Under the pieces are notes generated by a model. It was not told the DNA's origin. It saw nothing but the letters and a program-made list of their open reading frames with translations, and did not search any database. A stretch of DNA of 64,000 bases from Sphingomonas sp. RIT328. Lineage in GTDB: Bacteria; Pseudomonadota; Alphaproteobacteria; Sphingomonadales; Sphingomonadaceae. Shown here piece by piece: positions 42,872 to 52,595 of this stretch (within the stretch, counting starts at the first letter, position 1; each line of letters starts with the position of its first letter). Where the stretch lies: NCBI RefSeq assembly GCF_000632225.1, contig NZ_JFYV01000009.1:1-64000 (forward strand). Reading direction: 5' to 3'. A program made the position numbers and the translations under genes.

Positions 42872-45382
42872 CTAGTAGATTCCGCCTTGTCTTTGCAAGA
42901 AATCGCTGTCGCGCGGTGCGGCGCGGGCGCGTGCCGGGGTGGTCGCCGCGGCGGCGGGGGCGGGGCCGCGGTGGATGGCGCGGCGCGGTTCGCTCTGCGG
43001 CTTGAACGCTTCCCAGATCACCGCCGCCTTGGGATCGGCGTCGGTCGGGAAGGTGCCGAACACAGGCTTGCCGCTGGCGCGATCGATGCGGACCATGCGG
43101 ATGCCGGGCGCCGCTCGGAACGGGATCTTCTCCATCCCTTCATAGGCCTTGACCGCAAAGTCCTTGAAGATCGGCGCGGCGAAGGTGCCGCCCTGCGCAT
43201 AGCCGCCGAGATTGCTGGGCGTGTCATAGCCGACATAGAGTCCGCCGATGAATTGCGGCGTGCCGCCGATGAACCAGACGTCGGTCGGGCCGCTGGTCGT
43301 CCCGGTCTTGCCGAACATCGGCCGGTCGAGGTCGCGCAGCACCACCGCGGTGCCGCGCTGGACGACGCCTTCGGTGATATGGACCATCTGATAGGCGGTC
43401 ATCGCGTCGATCACCTGGCGTGCGCGATCGCCCGGCCGCGGCATCGGCTTGCCGTCCCAGTCGGGGGCGTTGCAGCCGTCGCAGGCGCGCCAATTCTCCG
43501 GCAGGATCACCTTGCCGTGGCGGTCCTGGACGAAGTCGATCAGCGTCGGACTGTGCGCGCGGCCGTTGTTGGCGAGCGTCGCATAAGCGTTGACCATCCG
43601 GCTGACGGTGGTGACGCCCGCGCCGAGCGCATTGGCGAGATAGGGCTGATAGTCGCCGACGCCCATCCGCTTCATCACGTCGACCACCTTGGGCATGCCG
43701 GTGGCGGCGGCGGCGCGCACCGTCATCAGGTTGCGCGACTGTTCGATCCCCCAGCGCATCGTATGCGGCCCGGCGCCGCGCGAATTGCCGAAGTTGCGGA
43801 AGCATTTGTTGCCGAGCGCCGCGCCCTGGTAAACGCAGAACGGGCCGTCGATGATGATCGACGCGGGCGTCATGCCGTTCTCCAGCGCGGCAGAATAGAC
43901 GATCGGCTTGATCGTCGATCCCGGCTGGCGCAGCGCCTGCGTCGCGCGGTTGAACGGCTGCAGGCGGCTGTCGAAGCCGCCCTGCATCGCCAGCACGCGG
44001 CCGGTCGCCGGCTCCTCGACGACGAAGCCGCCCGAGATCTTCGGCACCGAGCGCAGGCCGTAGCTGCTGCCCTCCGGCGCGACGGCGATGATGTCGCCGG
44101 CGCGGATCGCGGCGAAGCTGGTGCCGCCCTTGCCGCGGACCGGCATCTGCGCGCCGCTGCGCGGCAGGCGGCCGGTCTGGCCGTCGGCGAAGCCGAGCTG
44201 CCACGCATCGCCGTCGCGCGCGATGACGATCGCGGCGCGCCAGTCGCTGTAGTCGAGGCCGATGTTGGTGTTGAGCAGCGTCTGCTGCCACGAATCGGCG
44301 TCGACCTCCTTGTGCGTGATCGGCCCGGCCCAGCCGCGCCCGCGATCGTAGCGGAGCAGCCCGTCGCGCAGCGCCTGCGCGGCGAGGTCCTGCAAACGCG
44401 TGTCGAGCGAGGTGCGCACCCACAGCCCGCCCTGATAGACGCCATAGGGCCCGTCGCGCGCGGTTTCGCCGAACTTGCCGATCAGCTGGCGGCGGACCTC
44501 CTCGACGAAATAGCCGCCGACGCGTTCGAACTTGGGGGTGCGGCGCAGGATCGTGCCGAGCGGCTCGGCGACCGCCTCGTCATGCTGCGCCTGGTTGATG
44601 AAGCCGTTGCGCAGCATCTCGCCGAGCACGTAATTGCGCCGCGCCAGCGCGCGATCGGCATGACGGACCGGATCGTAGTTGGACGGCCCCTTGGGCAGGA
44701 TGGCGAGATAGGCGAGCTGGGCGAGATCGAGCTCGTCGAGCTCCTTGTCGAAATAGGCGTGGCTCGCCGCCTCGACGCCGAAAGCGTTCCGCCCCAGCGC
44801 GATCTGGTTGAGATAGAGTTCGAGGATCTGCGGCTTGGTCAGCGTATCCTCGATCCGATAGGCGAGGATCGCTTCCTTGATCTTGCGCGTCGGCGAATAT
44901 TCGGCGCCGATCAGCAGGTTCTTGGCGACCTGCTGGGTGATGGTCGAACCGCCCTTGGCGCGGCGGCCGCTGCCGAACTTGCGCGCGTAATCGATCACCG
45001 CCCCGCCGAGGCCGGGATAGTCGACGCCGTGATGCTCGAAGAAGGTCTTGTCCTCGGCGGCGAGGAAGGCGCGGACGAGCAGCGGCGGATATTCGGCGAA
45101 GCTCAGCTCGACGCGGCGCTCGCGCGCATAGGATTGGATCGGCGTGCCGTCGATGCCGCGGACGTTGGTCGGCAGCGGCGGCTCATAGGTGCGCAACTGG
45201 TCCACCGAAGGCAAGGCGCGCAGGATCGTCACCCACAGCACGCCATAGCCGATCGCCGCGAGCACCGCGAGGATCGCCAGTCCCTTGATCCACCAGCGTC
45301 GCCACGCACGCCGCACCGCGCCGCGGAGGCCGCCGGTGTCGCGGAACGCCTGGAGGCGGGATCGGGGAGCTTCGGACGCCAT
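42872..45382 (-). CDS. mrcA: Class A penicillin-binding protein 1A
   Basis: The 836-residue bifunctional murein synthase has a cytoplasmic tail, one membrane helix (about 34-54), a glycosyltransferase domain with E110 in AAEDKTFFEHHG and RKIKEAILA, an inserted OB-like segment, and a transpeptidase domain with SxxK (GSTIKP), SRN and KTGTT motifs. The C-terminal tail is Pro/Ala/Arg-rich. It builds and cross-links peptidoglycan. prfB follows 56 bp downstream. Confidence 0.95.
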   Translation of the reverse strand: MASEAPRSRLQAFRDTGGLRGAVRRAWRRWWIKGLAILAVLAAIGYGVLWVTILRALPSVDQLRTYEPPLPTNVRGIDGTPIQSYARERRVELSFAEYPPLLVRAFLAAEDKTFFEHHGVDYPGLGGAVIDYARKFGSGRRAKGGSTITQQVAKNLLIGAEYSPTRKIKEAILAYRIEDTLTKPQILELYLNQIALGRNAFGVEAASHAYFDKELDELDLAQLAYLAILPKGPSNYDPVRHADRALARRNYVLGEMLRNGFINQAQHDEAVAEPLGTILRRTPKFERVGGYFVEEVRRQLIGKFGETARDGPYGVYQGGLWVRTSLDTRLQDLAAQALRDGLLRYDRGRGWAGPITHKEVDADSWQQTLLNTNIGLDYSDWRAAIVIARDGDAWQLGFADGQTGRLPRSGAQMPVRGKGGTSFAAIRAGDIIAVAPEGSSYGLRSVPKISGGFVVEEPATGRVLAMQGGFDSRLQPFNRATQALRQPGSTIKPIVYSAALENGMTPASIIIDGPFCVYQGAALGNKCFRNFGNSRGAGPHTMRWGIEQSRNLMTVRAAAATGMPKVVDVMKRMGVGDYQPYLANALGAGVTTVSRMVNAYATLANNGRAHSPTLIDFVQDRHGKVILPENWRACDGCNAPDWDGKPMPRPGDRARQVIDAMTAYQMVHITEGVVQRGTAVVLRDLDRPMFGKTGTTSGPTDVWFIGGTPQFIGGLYVGYDTPSNLGGYAQGGTFAAPIFKDFAVKAYEGMEKIPFRAAPGIRMVRIDRASGKPVFGTFPTDADPKAAVIWEAFKPQSEPRRAIHRGPAPAAAATTPARARAAPRDSDFLQRQGGIY

Positions 45383-45457
45383 AACGCCGCGGGCGTGTAG
45401 CAGGTTCGCGCGCGCTTGCCACCCTCGCTGGCGGCGCGGGGGCCGCGCGCCGGTGCG

Positions 45458-46609
45458 TCAGCCCGCGGTGAAGCCGAGGCCGGCGCGCGCCTGCAACCGG
45501 TCGCGCAGCGCCGTGCCGAGCAGCGCGGCGGGCGTCCAGACACCGCCGACGGTTTCGCCCTCCCGGTCGAGCAGGCATAAGGCGGTCTCGACGATCATCC
45601 GGCTGGTCGAGCCATAGCCCGGATCGCGATCCCCGGTGACGACCGCGTCGAGGCGTGTGCCGTCCGGCATCAGGCCGACGAACAGCAGGTCGTAATGGCC
45701 CGCGTCGCGCTCCGCCTTGCTCGGGCCTTCGCCGGGCTGCGGCCCCTTGCCGAGCAGGGGATTGAGCTTGGCGATCGCCTCGGCGGCGGCCTTGCCCATC
45801 TCGCCCAGTCCGGCGACGACCATCTCGTCATAGACGAAGTCGGTGCCGTAGCGGTGGCCGAGCAGGAAGTTGGTGCGGTGGACGTTCTTGGTGTTGATCG
45901 CCGCCATGATGAACGGCGCCACCCAGGTGTTGAGCGTCGCGTCGAATTCCGGGAACAGGCCGGTCGGCTGATGCGGGCCGCTGAATCCCGGCGTCAGCGC
46001 GAACGGATTGGCGAGCAGCCCGAGGATCGACGGATCGCGCGCCGCGGCGGCGAGCGTCGCCTTGAGGCTCGCCGCGGTGCCGCCGGAGAAGCCGCCCTGC
46101 ATCGCGCGGACGCGACCCTTGACGCGCGGCGCGGGGCGGCCGTGCTGGGCAAGCGCGCACTCCTGCAAGGTCAGCACGCCGAGATCGAAGGGGATCGAAT
46201 CGAAGCCGCACGAGAAGAGGATGCGCGCGCCGCTCGCCTGCGCCGCCGCCTGATGCGCGTCGATCATCTGCCGCATCCAGGCCGGCTCGCCGCACAGGTC
46301 GAGATAGCCGGTGCCCGCCGTGGCACAGGCGGCGACGAGCGGCGCGCCGTGGAGCTGATACGGCCCCACCGTGGTGATCACCGCGCGGGTCGAGGCGGCG
46401 AGCGCCGCGAGCGCGGCGGGATCGTCGGCCTCGGCGACGATCAGCGGCGTGTCCGCAGGCGCACCGATCGCATCGCGCACCGCCTCCAGCCTGGCGCGGC
46501 TGCGCCCGGCCATCGCCCACCGCTCCAGCTTCCGTTCGACGCAATATTCGGCGACGAGCCGGCCGGTGAAGCCGGTCGCGCCATAGACGATCAGGTCATG
46601 GTCGCGCAT
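45458..46609 (-). CDS. Saccharopine dehydrogenase-like NAD(P)-binding protein
   Basis: The 383-residue protein begins with a Rossmann motif (DLIVYGATGFTGRLVAEY) and matches the saccharopine-dehydrogenase NADP-binding family, including trans-acting enoyl-reductase-like members. Other conserved segments are TTVGPYQLHG, YLDLCGEPAW and FSCGFDSIPFDLG. Despite the name, lysine metabolism is not implied. It lies 75 bp upstream of mrcA on the same strand. The substrate is unknown. Confidence 0.85.
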   Translation of the reverse strand: MRDHDLIVYGATGFTGRLVAEYCVERKLERWAMAGRSRARLEAVRDAIGAPADTPLIVAEADDPAALAALAASTRAVITTVGPYQLHGAPLVAACATAGTGYLDLCGEPAWMRQMIDAHQAAAQASGARILFSCGFDSIPFDLGVLTLQECALAQHGRPAPRVKGRVRAMQGGFSGGTAASLKATLAAAARDPSILGLLANPFALTPGFSGPHQPTGLFPEFDATLNTWVAPFIMAAINTKNVHRTNFLLGHRYGTDFVYDEMVVAGLGEMGKAAAEAIAKLNPLLGKGPQPGEGPSKAERDAGHYDLLFVGLMPDGTRLDAVVTGDRDPGYGSTSRMIVETALCLLDREGETVGGVWTPAALLGTALRDRLQARAGLGFTAG

Positions 46610-46769
46610 CTGTGCCTCCTGCTCTGTGCGCGACGATGATGCGCCGCCGGGGGCGGGGGATCAAGGCGCGGACTAGTCTAGCGGCGCGCTCACACGAATG
46701 CAGGGTCCGAATGATGGGATGGCGAGGGATGGCGGTCAACGGTAGAGTGTCCGCGGAAGAAGCCCGCCC

Positions 46770-48539
46770 CTACGCCGCCTCGCTGAACTGCAGGCTCGCC
46801 AGCCGTGCGTAGAGACCGCCGCGGGTGATGAGCGAGGCGTGGTTGCCCTCCTCGACGATGCGGCCGGCGTCCATCACCACGATGCGCTGCGCGGCGCGCA
46901 CCGTCGCGAGGCGGTGGGCGATCACCAGGGTGGTGCGATGCTCCATCAGCCGTTGCAGCGCCTGCTGGACGAGCCGCTCGCTCTCCGCGTCGAGCGCGCT
47001 GGTCGCCTCGTCGAGCAGCAGGATCGGCGCGTCGCGGAGCAGCGCGCGAGCGATGGTGATGCGCTGGCGCTGGCCGCCCGAAAGACGCGCGCCGCCTTCG
47101 CCGAGGTTGGTGTCGAGTCCCTCGGGCAGGGCGCGCAGGAAGTCGGCGGCATTGGCGGCCTCCGCGGCGGCCCACAGCTCGTCGTCGCCCGCCTCCCAGC
47201 GGCCGTAGCGCAGATTGTCGCGCGCGCTCGCGCCGAAGATGACATTGTCCTGCGGCACGATCGCGATCTGAGCGCGGATCGCGGCGGGGTCCGCCTCGCG
47301 CAGGTCGACGCCGTCGAGCAGGATGCGGCCCTCGGCCGGATCGTAGAAACGCTCGGCGAGCTGGAACAAGGTCGACTTGCCGGCCCCCGACGGGCCGACC
47401 ACCGCCACCGTCTCGCCGGCGCGGATTGCCAGCGTGACGTCGTCGAGCGCGGCGACGTCGGGTCGGGTCGGATAGTGGAAGCGGACATGATCGAAAGTCA
47501 GCGCACCGCTCACCGGCACGGGCAGCGGGATCGGCGCCGCGGGGCGGGTGATCTCGGGCTGTTCGCGCAGCAGCTCGGCGAGCCGGCCGGCGGCGCCGGC
47601 GCCGCGCAGCAGGTCGCCATAGACTTCGGTGAGCGCGCCGAACGCGCCGGCGACGATGCCGCCGGTCAGCACGAAGGCGGCGATCGCCCCGCCCGAGATG
47701 CGCCCCGCCGCGACGTCGGTCGCCCCCTCCCACAGGACGAGGGTGATCGAGCCGAAGATCAGGAAGATCATGATCGCGGTCATCACCGCGCGGAGGCCGA
47801 TGCGCCGCTTCGCGGCGGCGAAGGTCGCATCCACCGCCCCGGCGAAGCGCTGCGCCTCGCGCGGCTCCTGGCCGAACGCCTGGACGATCTTCATCGCGCC
47901 GAGCATCTCGGTGGCGAGCGCGCTGACGTCGGCGACGCGATCCTGCGACGCGCGCGACAGGTTGCGGATGCGGCGGCCGAGGATCGTCACCGGCAGGATG
48001 ATCAGCGGGATGCCGAGCAGCAGCATGCCGGCGAGCTTGGGCGACAGCGCGAACAGGTAGATCATCCCGCCGACGCCGGTGAAGGTGTTGCGCAGCGCGA
48101 TCGACACCGTGCTGCCGACGACGCCCTCGATCAGCACGGTATCGGCGGTGAGGCGCGAGGCGATCTCCGACGGCCGGTTCTCCTCGAAGAAGCGCGGGGT
48201 GAGCGCGAGCAGATGCGCATGGACGCGGGTGCGGATGTCGGCGACGACGCGCTCGCCGAGCCACGACACGCAGTAGAAGCGGATCGCCGTCGCCACCGCG
48301 AGCACCGCGACGATCATCAGCAGATAATGGAAGGACGCCGCGACCGAGCCTTCGCCGCCGGGGGCGAAGCCGCGGTCGATCACCCGCTTGAACCCATAAG
48401 GGATGCCGATCGTCGCCGCGGAGGTGGTGGCGAGCGCGAGCAGCGCCACGGTCAACTGGCGCGGGTAGCAGAGCACGCGATCCCAGACGAGGCGAAGGTC
48501 GCCGAGGCGGCGGTTGGTCGGGAGCGGGGTACGGGCCAT
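46770..48539 (-). CDS. ABC exporter, fused membrane and ATPase domains (MsbA/LmrA-like)
   Basis: The 589-residue half-transporter has an N-terminal six-helix exporter domain (about 30-320) and a C-terminal ATPase with Walker A GPSGAGKS, signature LSGGQRQR, Walker B ILLLDEAT and switch His (IAHRLATV). It would dimerise. Lipid, peptide or drug export are all possible. The 160-bp gap upstream of the next minus-strand gene holds nothing recognised. Confidence 0.9.
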   Translation of the reverse strand: MARTPLPTNRRLGDLRLVWDRVLCYPRQLTVALLALATTSAATIGIPYGFKRVIDRGFAPGGEGSVAASFHYLLMIVAVLAVATAIRFYCVSWLGERVVADIRTRVHAHLLALTPRFFEENRPSEIASRLTADTVLIEGVVGSTVSIALRNTFTGVGGMIYLFALSPKLAGMLLLGIPLIILPVTILGRRIRNLSRASQDRVADVSALATEMLGAMKIVQAFGQEPREAQRFAGAVDATFAAAKRRIGLRAVMTAIMIFLIFGSITLVLWEGATDVAAGRISGGAIAAFVLTGGIVAGAFGALTEVYGDLLRGAGAAGRLAELLREQPEITRPAAPIPLPVPVSGALTFDHVRFHYPTRPDVAALDDVTLAIRAGETVAVVGPSGAGKSTLFQLAERFYDPAEGRILLDGVDLREADPAAIRAQIAIVPQDNVIFGASARDNLRYGRWEAGDDELWAAAEAANAADFLRALPEGLDTNLGEGGARLSGGQRQRITIARALLRDAPILLLDEATSALDAESERLVQQALQRLMEHRTTLVIAHRLATVRAAQRIVVMDAGRIVEEGNHASLITRGGLYARLASLQFSEAA

Positions 48540-48713
48540 CGTCCCCGCGCCTAGCAGGCGGGGCGGACCGGCTCAACGCCGCCCACTCCGGCGGCAGGGG
48601 CCCTGTCGGCCGTGTCGGGCGTTCAGCCGATTGTGCGGGTGCGAATGGTTCGTTTGCACCTTGCGGAAAATACATTACGTATACGGAAACCTTTTCAGGC
48701 GAAGATCCCGACC

Positions 48714-49946
48714 ATGCTCTACGATGCCTATGAAATGCAGCGCTCGATGCTCGCCGGCGCCAGCGCGATGGCGAGCTTCGGCGCCGACTGGATGCGCAAC
48801 CCCGCCAACCCCTGGTCGTACCTCGACGGCGGATCGGTGGTCAGTTCGGCGCTCGAGGTCTTCGCGCATGCCTCGGCGACGCGCGGCAAGCCCGCCTTCG
48901 GGCTGACCGAGACGGTGATCGACGGCCGGACGGTGCCGGTGCACGAGGAGATCGTGCTGCAAAAGCCGTTCGGCCAGTTGAAGCGCTTTCGCCGCGACGG
49001 TGTCGAGGGCGGGCCGAAGCTACTGATCGTCGCGCCGATGTCGGGTCATTTCGCGACGCTGCTGCGCGGCACGGTCGAGCGGATGCTGCCGAGCGCGGAC
49101 GTCTACATCACCGACTGGCGCGACGCCAAGCTGGTGCCGCTCGGCGACGGCAGCTTCGATCTCGACGATTATATCGACTATCTCGTCGCCTTCCTCGAAG
49201 CGATCGGGCCGAACGAGGGACAGGGCGGCACGCATATGCTCGCCGTGTGCCAGCCGTCGGTGCCCTGCTATGCGGCGGTGGCGCTGATGAGCGCCGACCG
49301 TCATCCCTGCCGGCCGAAGACGCTGACGATGATGGGCGGCCCAGTCGACACGCGCGAGGCGCCGACCGCGGTCAACACGCTCGCCACCGAACGGCCGCAT
49401 GCCTGGTTCGAACAGAATGTCATCGTCACCGTGCCGATGATGTATCCGGGCGCCGGCCGGAAGGTCTATCCCGGCTTTCTCCAGCTCGCCGGCTTCATGT
49501 CGATGAACCTCGGCAACCACATGATGTCGCATTGGGAGATGTTCAAACACCTCGTCCAGGGTGACGGCGAGAGCGCCGATGCGACGAAAAACTTCTACGA
49601 GGAATATCGCTCGGTCTGCGACATGACCGCCGAATTCTACCTGCAGACGATCGAACTGGTGTTCCAGCGCCATGCGTTGCCGCGCGGCGAGATGATGCAT
49701 CGTGGCCGGCGCGTCGATCCGGCGGCGATCACCGATGTCGGCATTCTCGCGATCGAGGGCGAGCGCGACGATATCTCCGGCCTGGGGCAGACGCGCGCCG
49801 CGCTGACGCTGGCGACCGCGCTCCCCGAGGACAAGAAGCGCTATTATATGGCGGAAGGTGCCGGCCATTACGGCATCTTCAACGGCTCCAAGTGGCGCAA
49901 CAGGGTCGCGCCGGTGGTCGAGGAGTGGATCGCCGCCAACGCCTGA
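48714..49946 (+). CDS. phaZ: Intracellular polyhydroxyalkanoate depolymerase
   Basis: The 410-residue protein matches the PhaZ family of intracellular PHB depolymerases, which use a cysteine nucleophile. C179 lies in the lipase-like box AVCQPSVP; the acid is probably in EGERDDISG and the His in GAGHYGIF. It mobilises stored PHA granules. The start 48714 (MLYDAY) is the family-typical N-terminus; an earlier in-frame ATG at 48612 is rejected. The upstream 48650-48713 stretch (TTGCACC, then TACATTACGTATACGG) is AT-rich and likely carries the promoter. Confidence 0.92.
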   Translation: MLYDAYEMQRSMLAGASAMASFGADWMRNPANPWSYLDGGSVVSSALEVFAHASATRGKPAFGLTETVIDGRTVPVHEEIVLQKPFGQLKRFRRDGVEGGPKLLIVAPMSGHFATLLRGTVERMLPSADVYITDWRDAKLVPLGDGSFDLDDYIDYLVAFLEAIGPNEGQGGTHMLAVCQPSVPCYAAVALMSADRHPCRPKTLTMMGGPVDTREAPTAVNTLATERPHAWFEQNVIVTVPMMYPGAGRKVYPGFLQLAGFMSMNLGNHMMSHWEMFKHLVQGDGESADATKNFYEEYRSVCDMTAEFYLQTIELVFQRHALPRGEMMHRGRRVDPAAITDVGILAIEGERDDISGLGQTRAALTLATALPEDKKRYYMAEGAGHYGIFNGSKWRNRVAPVVEEWIAANA

Positions 49947-49951
49947 CCGAT

Positions 49952-49975
49952 CGGGGGCGGCAGACGCCGCCCCCG
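49952..49975. terminator. Perfect 10-bp GC hairpin between convergent genes
   Basis: CGGGGGCGGC and its exact complement enclose AGAC. The hairpin lies 5 bp after the phaZ stop and just before the end of the convergent flavin-binding protein gene. No T-tract follows, so it is a probable bidirectional structure rather than a textbook terminator. Confidence 0.6.
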
Positions 49976-49982
49976 GCGCGGG

Positions 49983-50465
49983 TCAGGCGACCGAGTCGAC
50001 CACCGCGTGGCTGCTCGATTCATCGCCGCGGATCGTGCCGCCGAACAGCATCTTGACGCGCCCCGAGATCGAGATGTCGGTCTCCCACAGCTCGGCGCTG
50101 TCGATGTCGAAGCGGAGCAGCGTCAGGTTCGGGTCCTGCTTGCCGCCGGGGAACCACGCCTCGACCTGGTTATTCCACAATTTGTCGATCTGCGCCCGAT
50201 CGTTGTCGGTGCTGACCGTGCCGGCGAGGCAGGCGAAGAAATCATGCCCCTTGCCGACGAACTGCGCCATCGCGTCGCCGCCCTTGGCGATGCGATTGTC
50301 GCGGCCGGCAAAGAAGAACAGCGTGTTGGGCTGATCGTCGTCGATCTGCGCGGTCATCGGCTCGGCATGTTCGCCGTCCGTCAGGCCGATCATCACGAAC
50401 GGGCTGCTGCGCAGCTTGTCGAGGAACTTGGCAGCGATTTCCTGCGGATTGTCGTGATCGGCCAT
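49983..50465 (-). CDS. Pyridoxamine 5'-phosphate oxidase-related flavin-binding protein (general stress protein 26-like)
   Basis: The 160-residue protein has the split-barrel FMN-binding fold, with FVMIGLTDGEHAEPMTAQID, LFFFAGRDNRIAKGG and LWNNQVEAWFPGGKQDPNLTL in outline. Relatives are annotated general stress protein 26 and bind FMN or F420. A Shine-Dalgarno AAGGAGA precedes the start. The 357-bp gap upstream (50466-50822) holds the small membrane peptide gene on the other strand. Confidence 0.88.
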   Translation of the reverse strand: MADHDNPQEIAAKFLDKLRSSPFVMIGLTDGEHAEPMTAQIDDDQPNTLFFFAGRDNRIAKGGDAMAQFVGKGHDFFACLAGTVSTDNDRAQIDKLWNNQVEAWFPGGKQDPNLTLLRFDIDSAELWETDISISGRVKMLFGGTIRGDESSSHAVVDSVA

Positions 50466-50590
50466 GACGCGTCTCCTTGTGCGGGGGTTTGCGGGAGAAC
50501 GAGCGCGCCGTGGGTTGGTTGCGCGGTAGGGCCGGCCCGGTCATGATCGGGCCGGCGGCAATCCCGCCGTCGTGATGGAAAAGCGCATGC

Positions 50591-50743
50591 ATGACTCTTT
50601 CCGAACTGTGCCTGTTCCTGGGTGCGCTTTGCGGCTTCGGAACCTTCGTTCTGAAGATCGTGGAAGTGGCACGTAGGCAAGAGGTGCACGGGCGGGGCTC
50701 GGGTAGCAGCCTGAGCTCCAAACGATTTGAGCCCCGGCCGTAG
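50591..50743 (+). CDS. Putative 50-residue single-span membrane peptide
   Basis: The frame encodes a hydrophobic helix at about residues 3-25 (LSELCLFLGALCGFGTFVLK) followed by a basic tail (ARRQ, then GRGSG and KRFEPRP). Two cysteines (C7, C14) lie in the helix. GGAAAAG is 7 bp upstream. The peptide is encoded in the 357-bp gap between two minus-strand genes and is followed by a strong hairpin that overlaps its stop. It resembles toxin-like or regulatory small membrane proteins in layout, but no family is recognised. The annotation is tentative. Confidence 0.45.
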   Translation: MTLSELCLFLGALCGFGTFVLKIVEVARRQEVHGRGSGSSLSSKRFEPRP

Positions 50744-50758
50744 CAGCGACCGGGGCTC
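50729..50758 (+). terminator. Hairpin at the 3' end of the small membrane peptide gene
   Basis: GAGCCCCGG (50729-50737) and CCGGGGCTC (50750-50758) form a perfect 9-bp stem with a 12-base loop that includes the stop codon. No T-run follows. It separates the peptide gene from the thiolase gene end at 50823. Confidence 0.55.
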
Positions 50759-50822
50759 GATAGAGAGAGCGCATGACCCTTCCGACGACGATATATACCG
50801 TCGGGCCGGTTGGCGATCAACC

Positions 50823-52001
50823 TCACAGCACCTCGAACAGCCCCGCCGCGCCCATGCCGCCGCCGACGCACATCGTCACCACGACATATTTCGCGCCGCG
50901 CCGCTTGCCCTCGATCAGCGCATGGCCGGTCATCCGCGCGCCCGACATGCCATAGGGGTGGCCGATCGCAATCGCGCCGCCGTTGACGTTGAGCAATTCG
51001 TCGGGGATGCCGAGCGTATCGCGGCAGTAGAGCACCTGCACCGCAAACGCCTCGTTGAGTTCCCACAGGCCGATGTCGGCCATCGTGAGCCCGTTCGCTT
51101 CGAGCAATTTGGGCACGGCATAGACCGGGCCGATGCCCATCTCGTCGGGCTTGGTCCCCGCCACCGCCATGCCGACGTAGCGGCCGAGCGGCGTCAGGCC
51201 GCGCGCGGCGGCGACGCCTTCCTCCATCAGCACGCAGGCGGAGGCGCCGTCCGAGAGCTGGCTGGCGTTGCCGGCGGTGATGACGCCGTCCGGCCCGACG
51301 ACGGGTTGCAGCTTCTGCAGCCCCTCGATCGTCGTATCGGCGCGATTGCCCTCGTCCTTGTCGAGCGTCACCTCCTGCTGGCTCACTGCCTTGGTGACCT
51401 TGTCGGTGACGGTCATCGTCGCGGGCAGCGGCACGATCTCGGCGTCGAAACGGCCGGCGGCCTGGGCGGCGGCGGTGCGCTGCTGCGACTGGAGCGCATA
51501 GGCATCCTGCGCCTCGCGGCTGATGCCGTAGCGGCTGGCGACGATCTCCGCGGTCTGGAGCATCGGCATGTAGATGTCGCCGTGCATCGCGATCAGCTGC
51601 CGGTCGGGCGCGACGCGCATCTGCGGCGTCTGGACGAGGCTGATGCTCTCGACCCCGCCGCCGACCGCGATGTCCATGCCGTCGAGCACGATCTGCTTGG
51701 CGGCGGTGGCGATCGCCATCAGGCCGCTGGCGCATTGCCGGTCGAGCGACATGCCGGGCACCGACGTCGGCAGCCCGGCGCGCAACGCCGCCTGGCGGGC
51801 GATATTGCCCGCCTGATGCCCCTGCTGGAGCGCCGCGCCGAGCACGACATCCGCGACCTCCGCGCCGTCGATCCCGGCACGCTCGACGGCGTGGCGGATC
51901 GCATGGCCGGCGAGAGCCTGCGGCGTGGTGTCGTTGAACGCGCCGCGATAGGCGCGGCCGATCGGGGTGCGGGCGGTGGAGACGATGACGGCGGAACGCA
52001 T
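50823..52001 (-). CDS. Acetyl-CoA acyltransferase (thiolase), second copy
   Basis: The 392-residue thiolase has nucleophile C90 (DRQCASGLM), His in IGHPYGMSG and C-terminal Cys in TMCVGGGMG. It differs clearly from the thiolase at 27984-29168 ([14 protein letters not shown] against NVHGGACALGHPIG), so the two probably serve different acyl-CoA routes. A MaoC-type hydratase gene lies 39 bp upstream on the same strand, suggesting a fatty-acid degradation operon. Confidence 0.92.
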   Translation of the reverse strand: MRSAVIVSTARTPIGRAYRGAFNDTTPQALAGHAIRHAVERAGIDGAEVADVVLGAALQQGHQAGNIARQAALRAGLPTSVPGMSLDRQCASGLMAIATAAKQIVLDGMDIAVGGGVESISLVQTPQMRVAPDRQLIAMHGDIYMPMLQTAEIVASRYGISREAQDAYALQSQQRTAAAQAAGRFDAEIVPLPATMTVTDKVTKAVSQQEVTLDKDEGNRADTTIEGLQKLQPVVGPDGVITAGNASQLSDGASACVLMEEGVAAARGLTPLGRYVGMAVAGTKPDEMGIGPVYAVPKLLEANGLTMADIGLWELNEAFAVQVLYCRDTLGIPDELLNVNGGAIAIGHPYGMSGARMTGHALIEGKRRGAKYVVVTMCVGGGMGAAGLFEVL

Positions 52002-52040
52002 AGACGGTTGATCCTCAAGGCACGGACGTGCGGGGGCGGG

Positions 52041-52499
52041 TTAGGTGACGATCTGGCCGATCCATTCGGCGACCAGCGCCGGTTTCTCGACGCCGTCGAT
52101 CTCGACAGTGAATTGGGTGGTCTGCTGGAAGCGGCCGGGACTCTTCTCGTCGAAGGCGAGCAGGCGGAACCGGCCGCGGACGCGGCTGCCGGCGCGTACC
52201 GGGGTGAGGAAGCGGACGCTGTTGCCGCCGTAATTGATCCCCATCCGCGCACCCGCGAGCCGCGGCGCATCCGGCACCTTCGACGCGAGCAGCGGCATCA
52301 GCGACAGCGTCAGGAAACCATGCGCGATCGTGCCGCCGAACGGCGTCGCCGCGGCGGCGACCGGATCGACATGGATGAACTGGTCATCGCCGGTCGCTGC
52401 GGCGAAACGATCGATCATCGCCTGGCTGACCTCGACCCAGTCGGACACCGTCTCGCTACCGATCCGGGCCCGCATCTGCTCGGCGTTGAGAAACGTCAC
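52041..52499 (-). CDS. MaoC/NodN-family enoyl-CoA hydratase
   Basis: From GTG 52499 the protein has 152 residues forming a single hot-dog fold. The hydratase motif is visible as DDQFIHVDPVAAAATPFGGTIAHGFLTL in outline, with catalytic Asp and His at D-x4-H. AAGGAAA precedes the GTG; the frame extends upstream into the putA promoter region without support. It probably hydrates enoyl-CoA together with the downstream thiolase, either in beta-oxidation or in supplying PHA monomers. Confidence 0.87.
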   Translation of the reverse strand: MTFLNAEQMRARIGSETVSDWVEVSQAMIDRFAAATGDDQFIHVDPVAAAATPFGGTIAHGFLTLSLMPLLASKVPDAPRLAGARMGINYGGNSVRFLTPVRAGSRVRGRFRLLAFDEKSPGRFQQTTQFTVEIDGVEKPALVAEWIGQIVT

Positions 52500-52595
52500 C
52501 GGATTTCCTTCGCTGGCCTGGGGCGCTAGAGGCGGCGCATCTTCTAGGCACGGCAGGGTGTTCCTCGCAAGCCTGGACCGACCGAAAGCTTGAAA

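Noticed and set aside
42887-45400. Very long open frame on the plus strand opposite mrcA
   Set aside because: It is antisense to a gene with all expected PBP motifs and has a low-complexity Arg/Ala/Gly-rich product, as is common in very GC-rich DNA.
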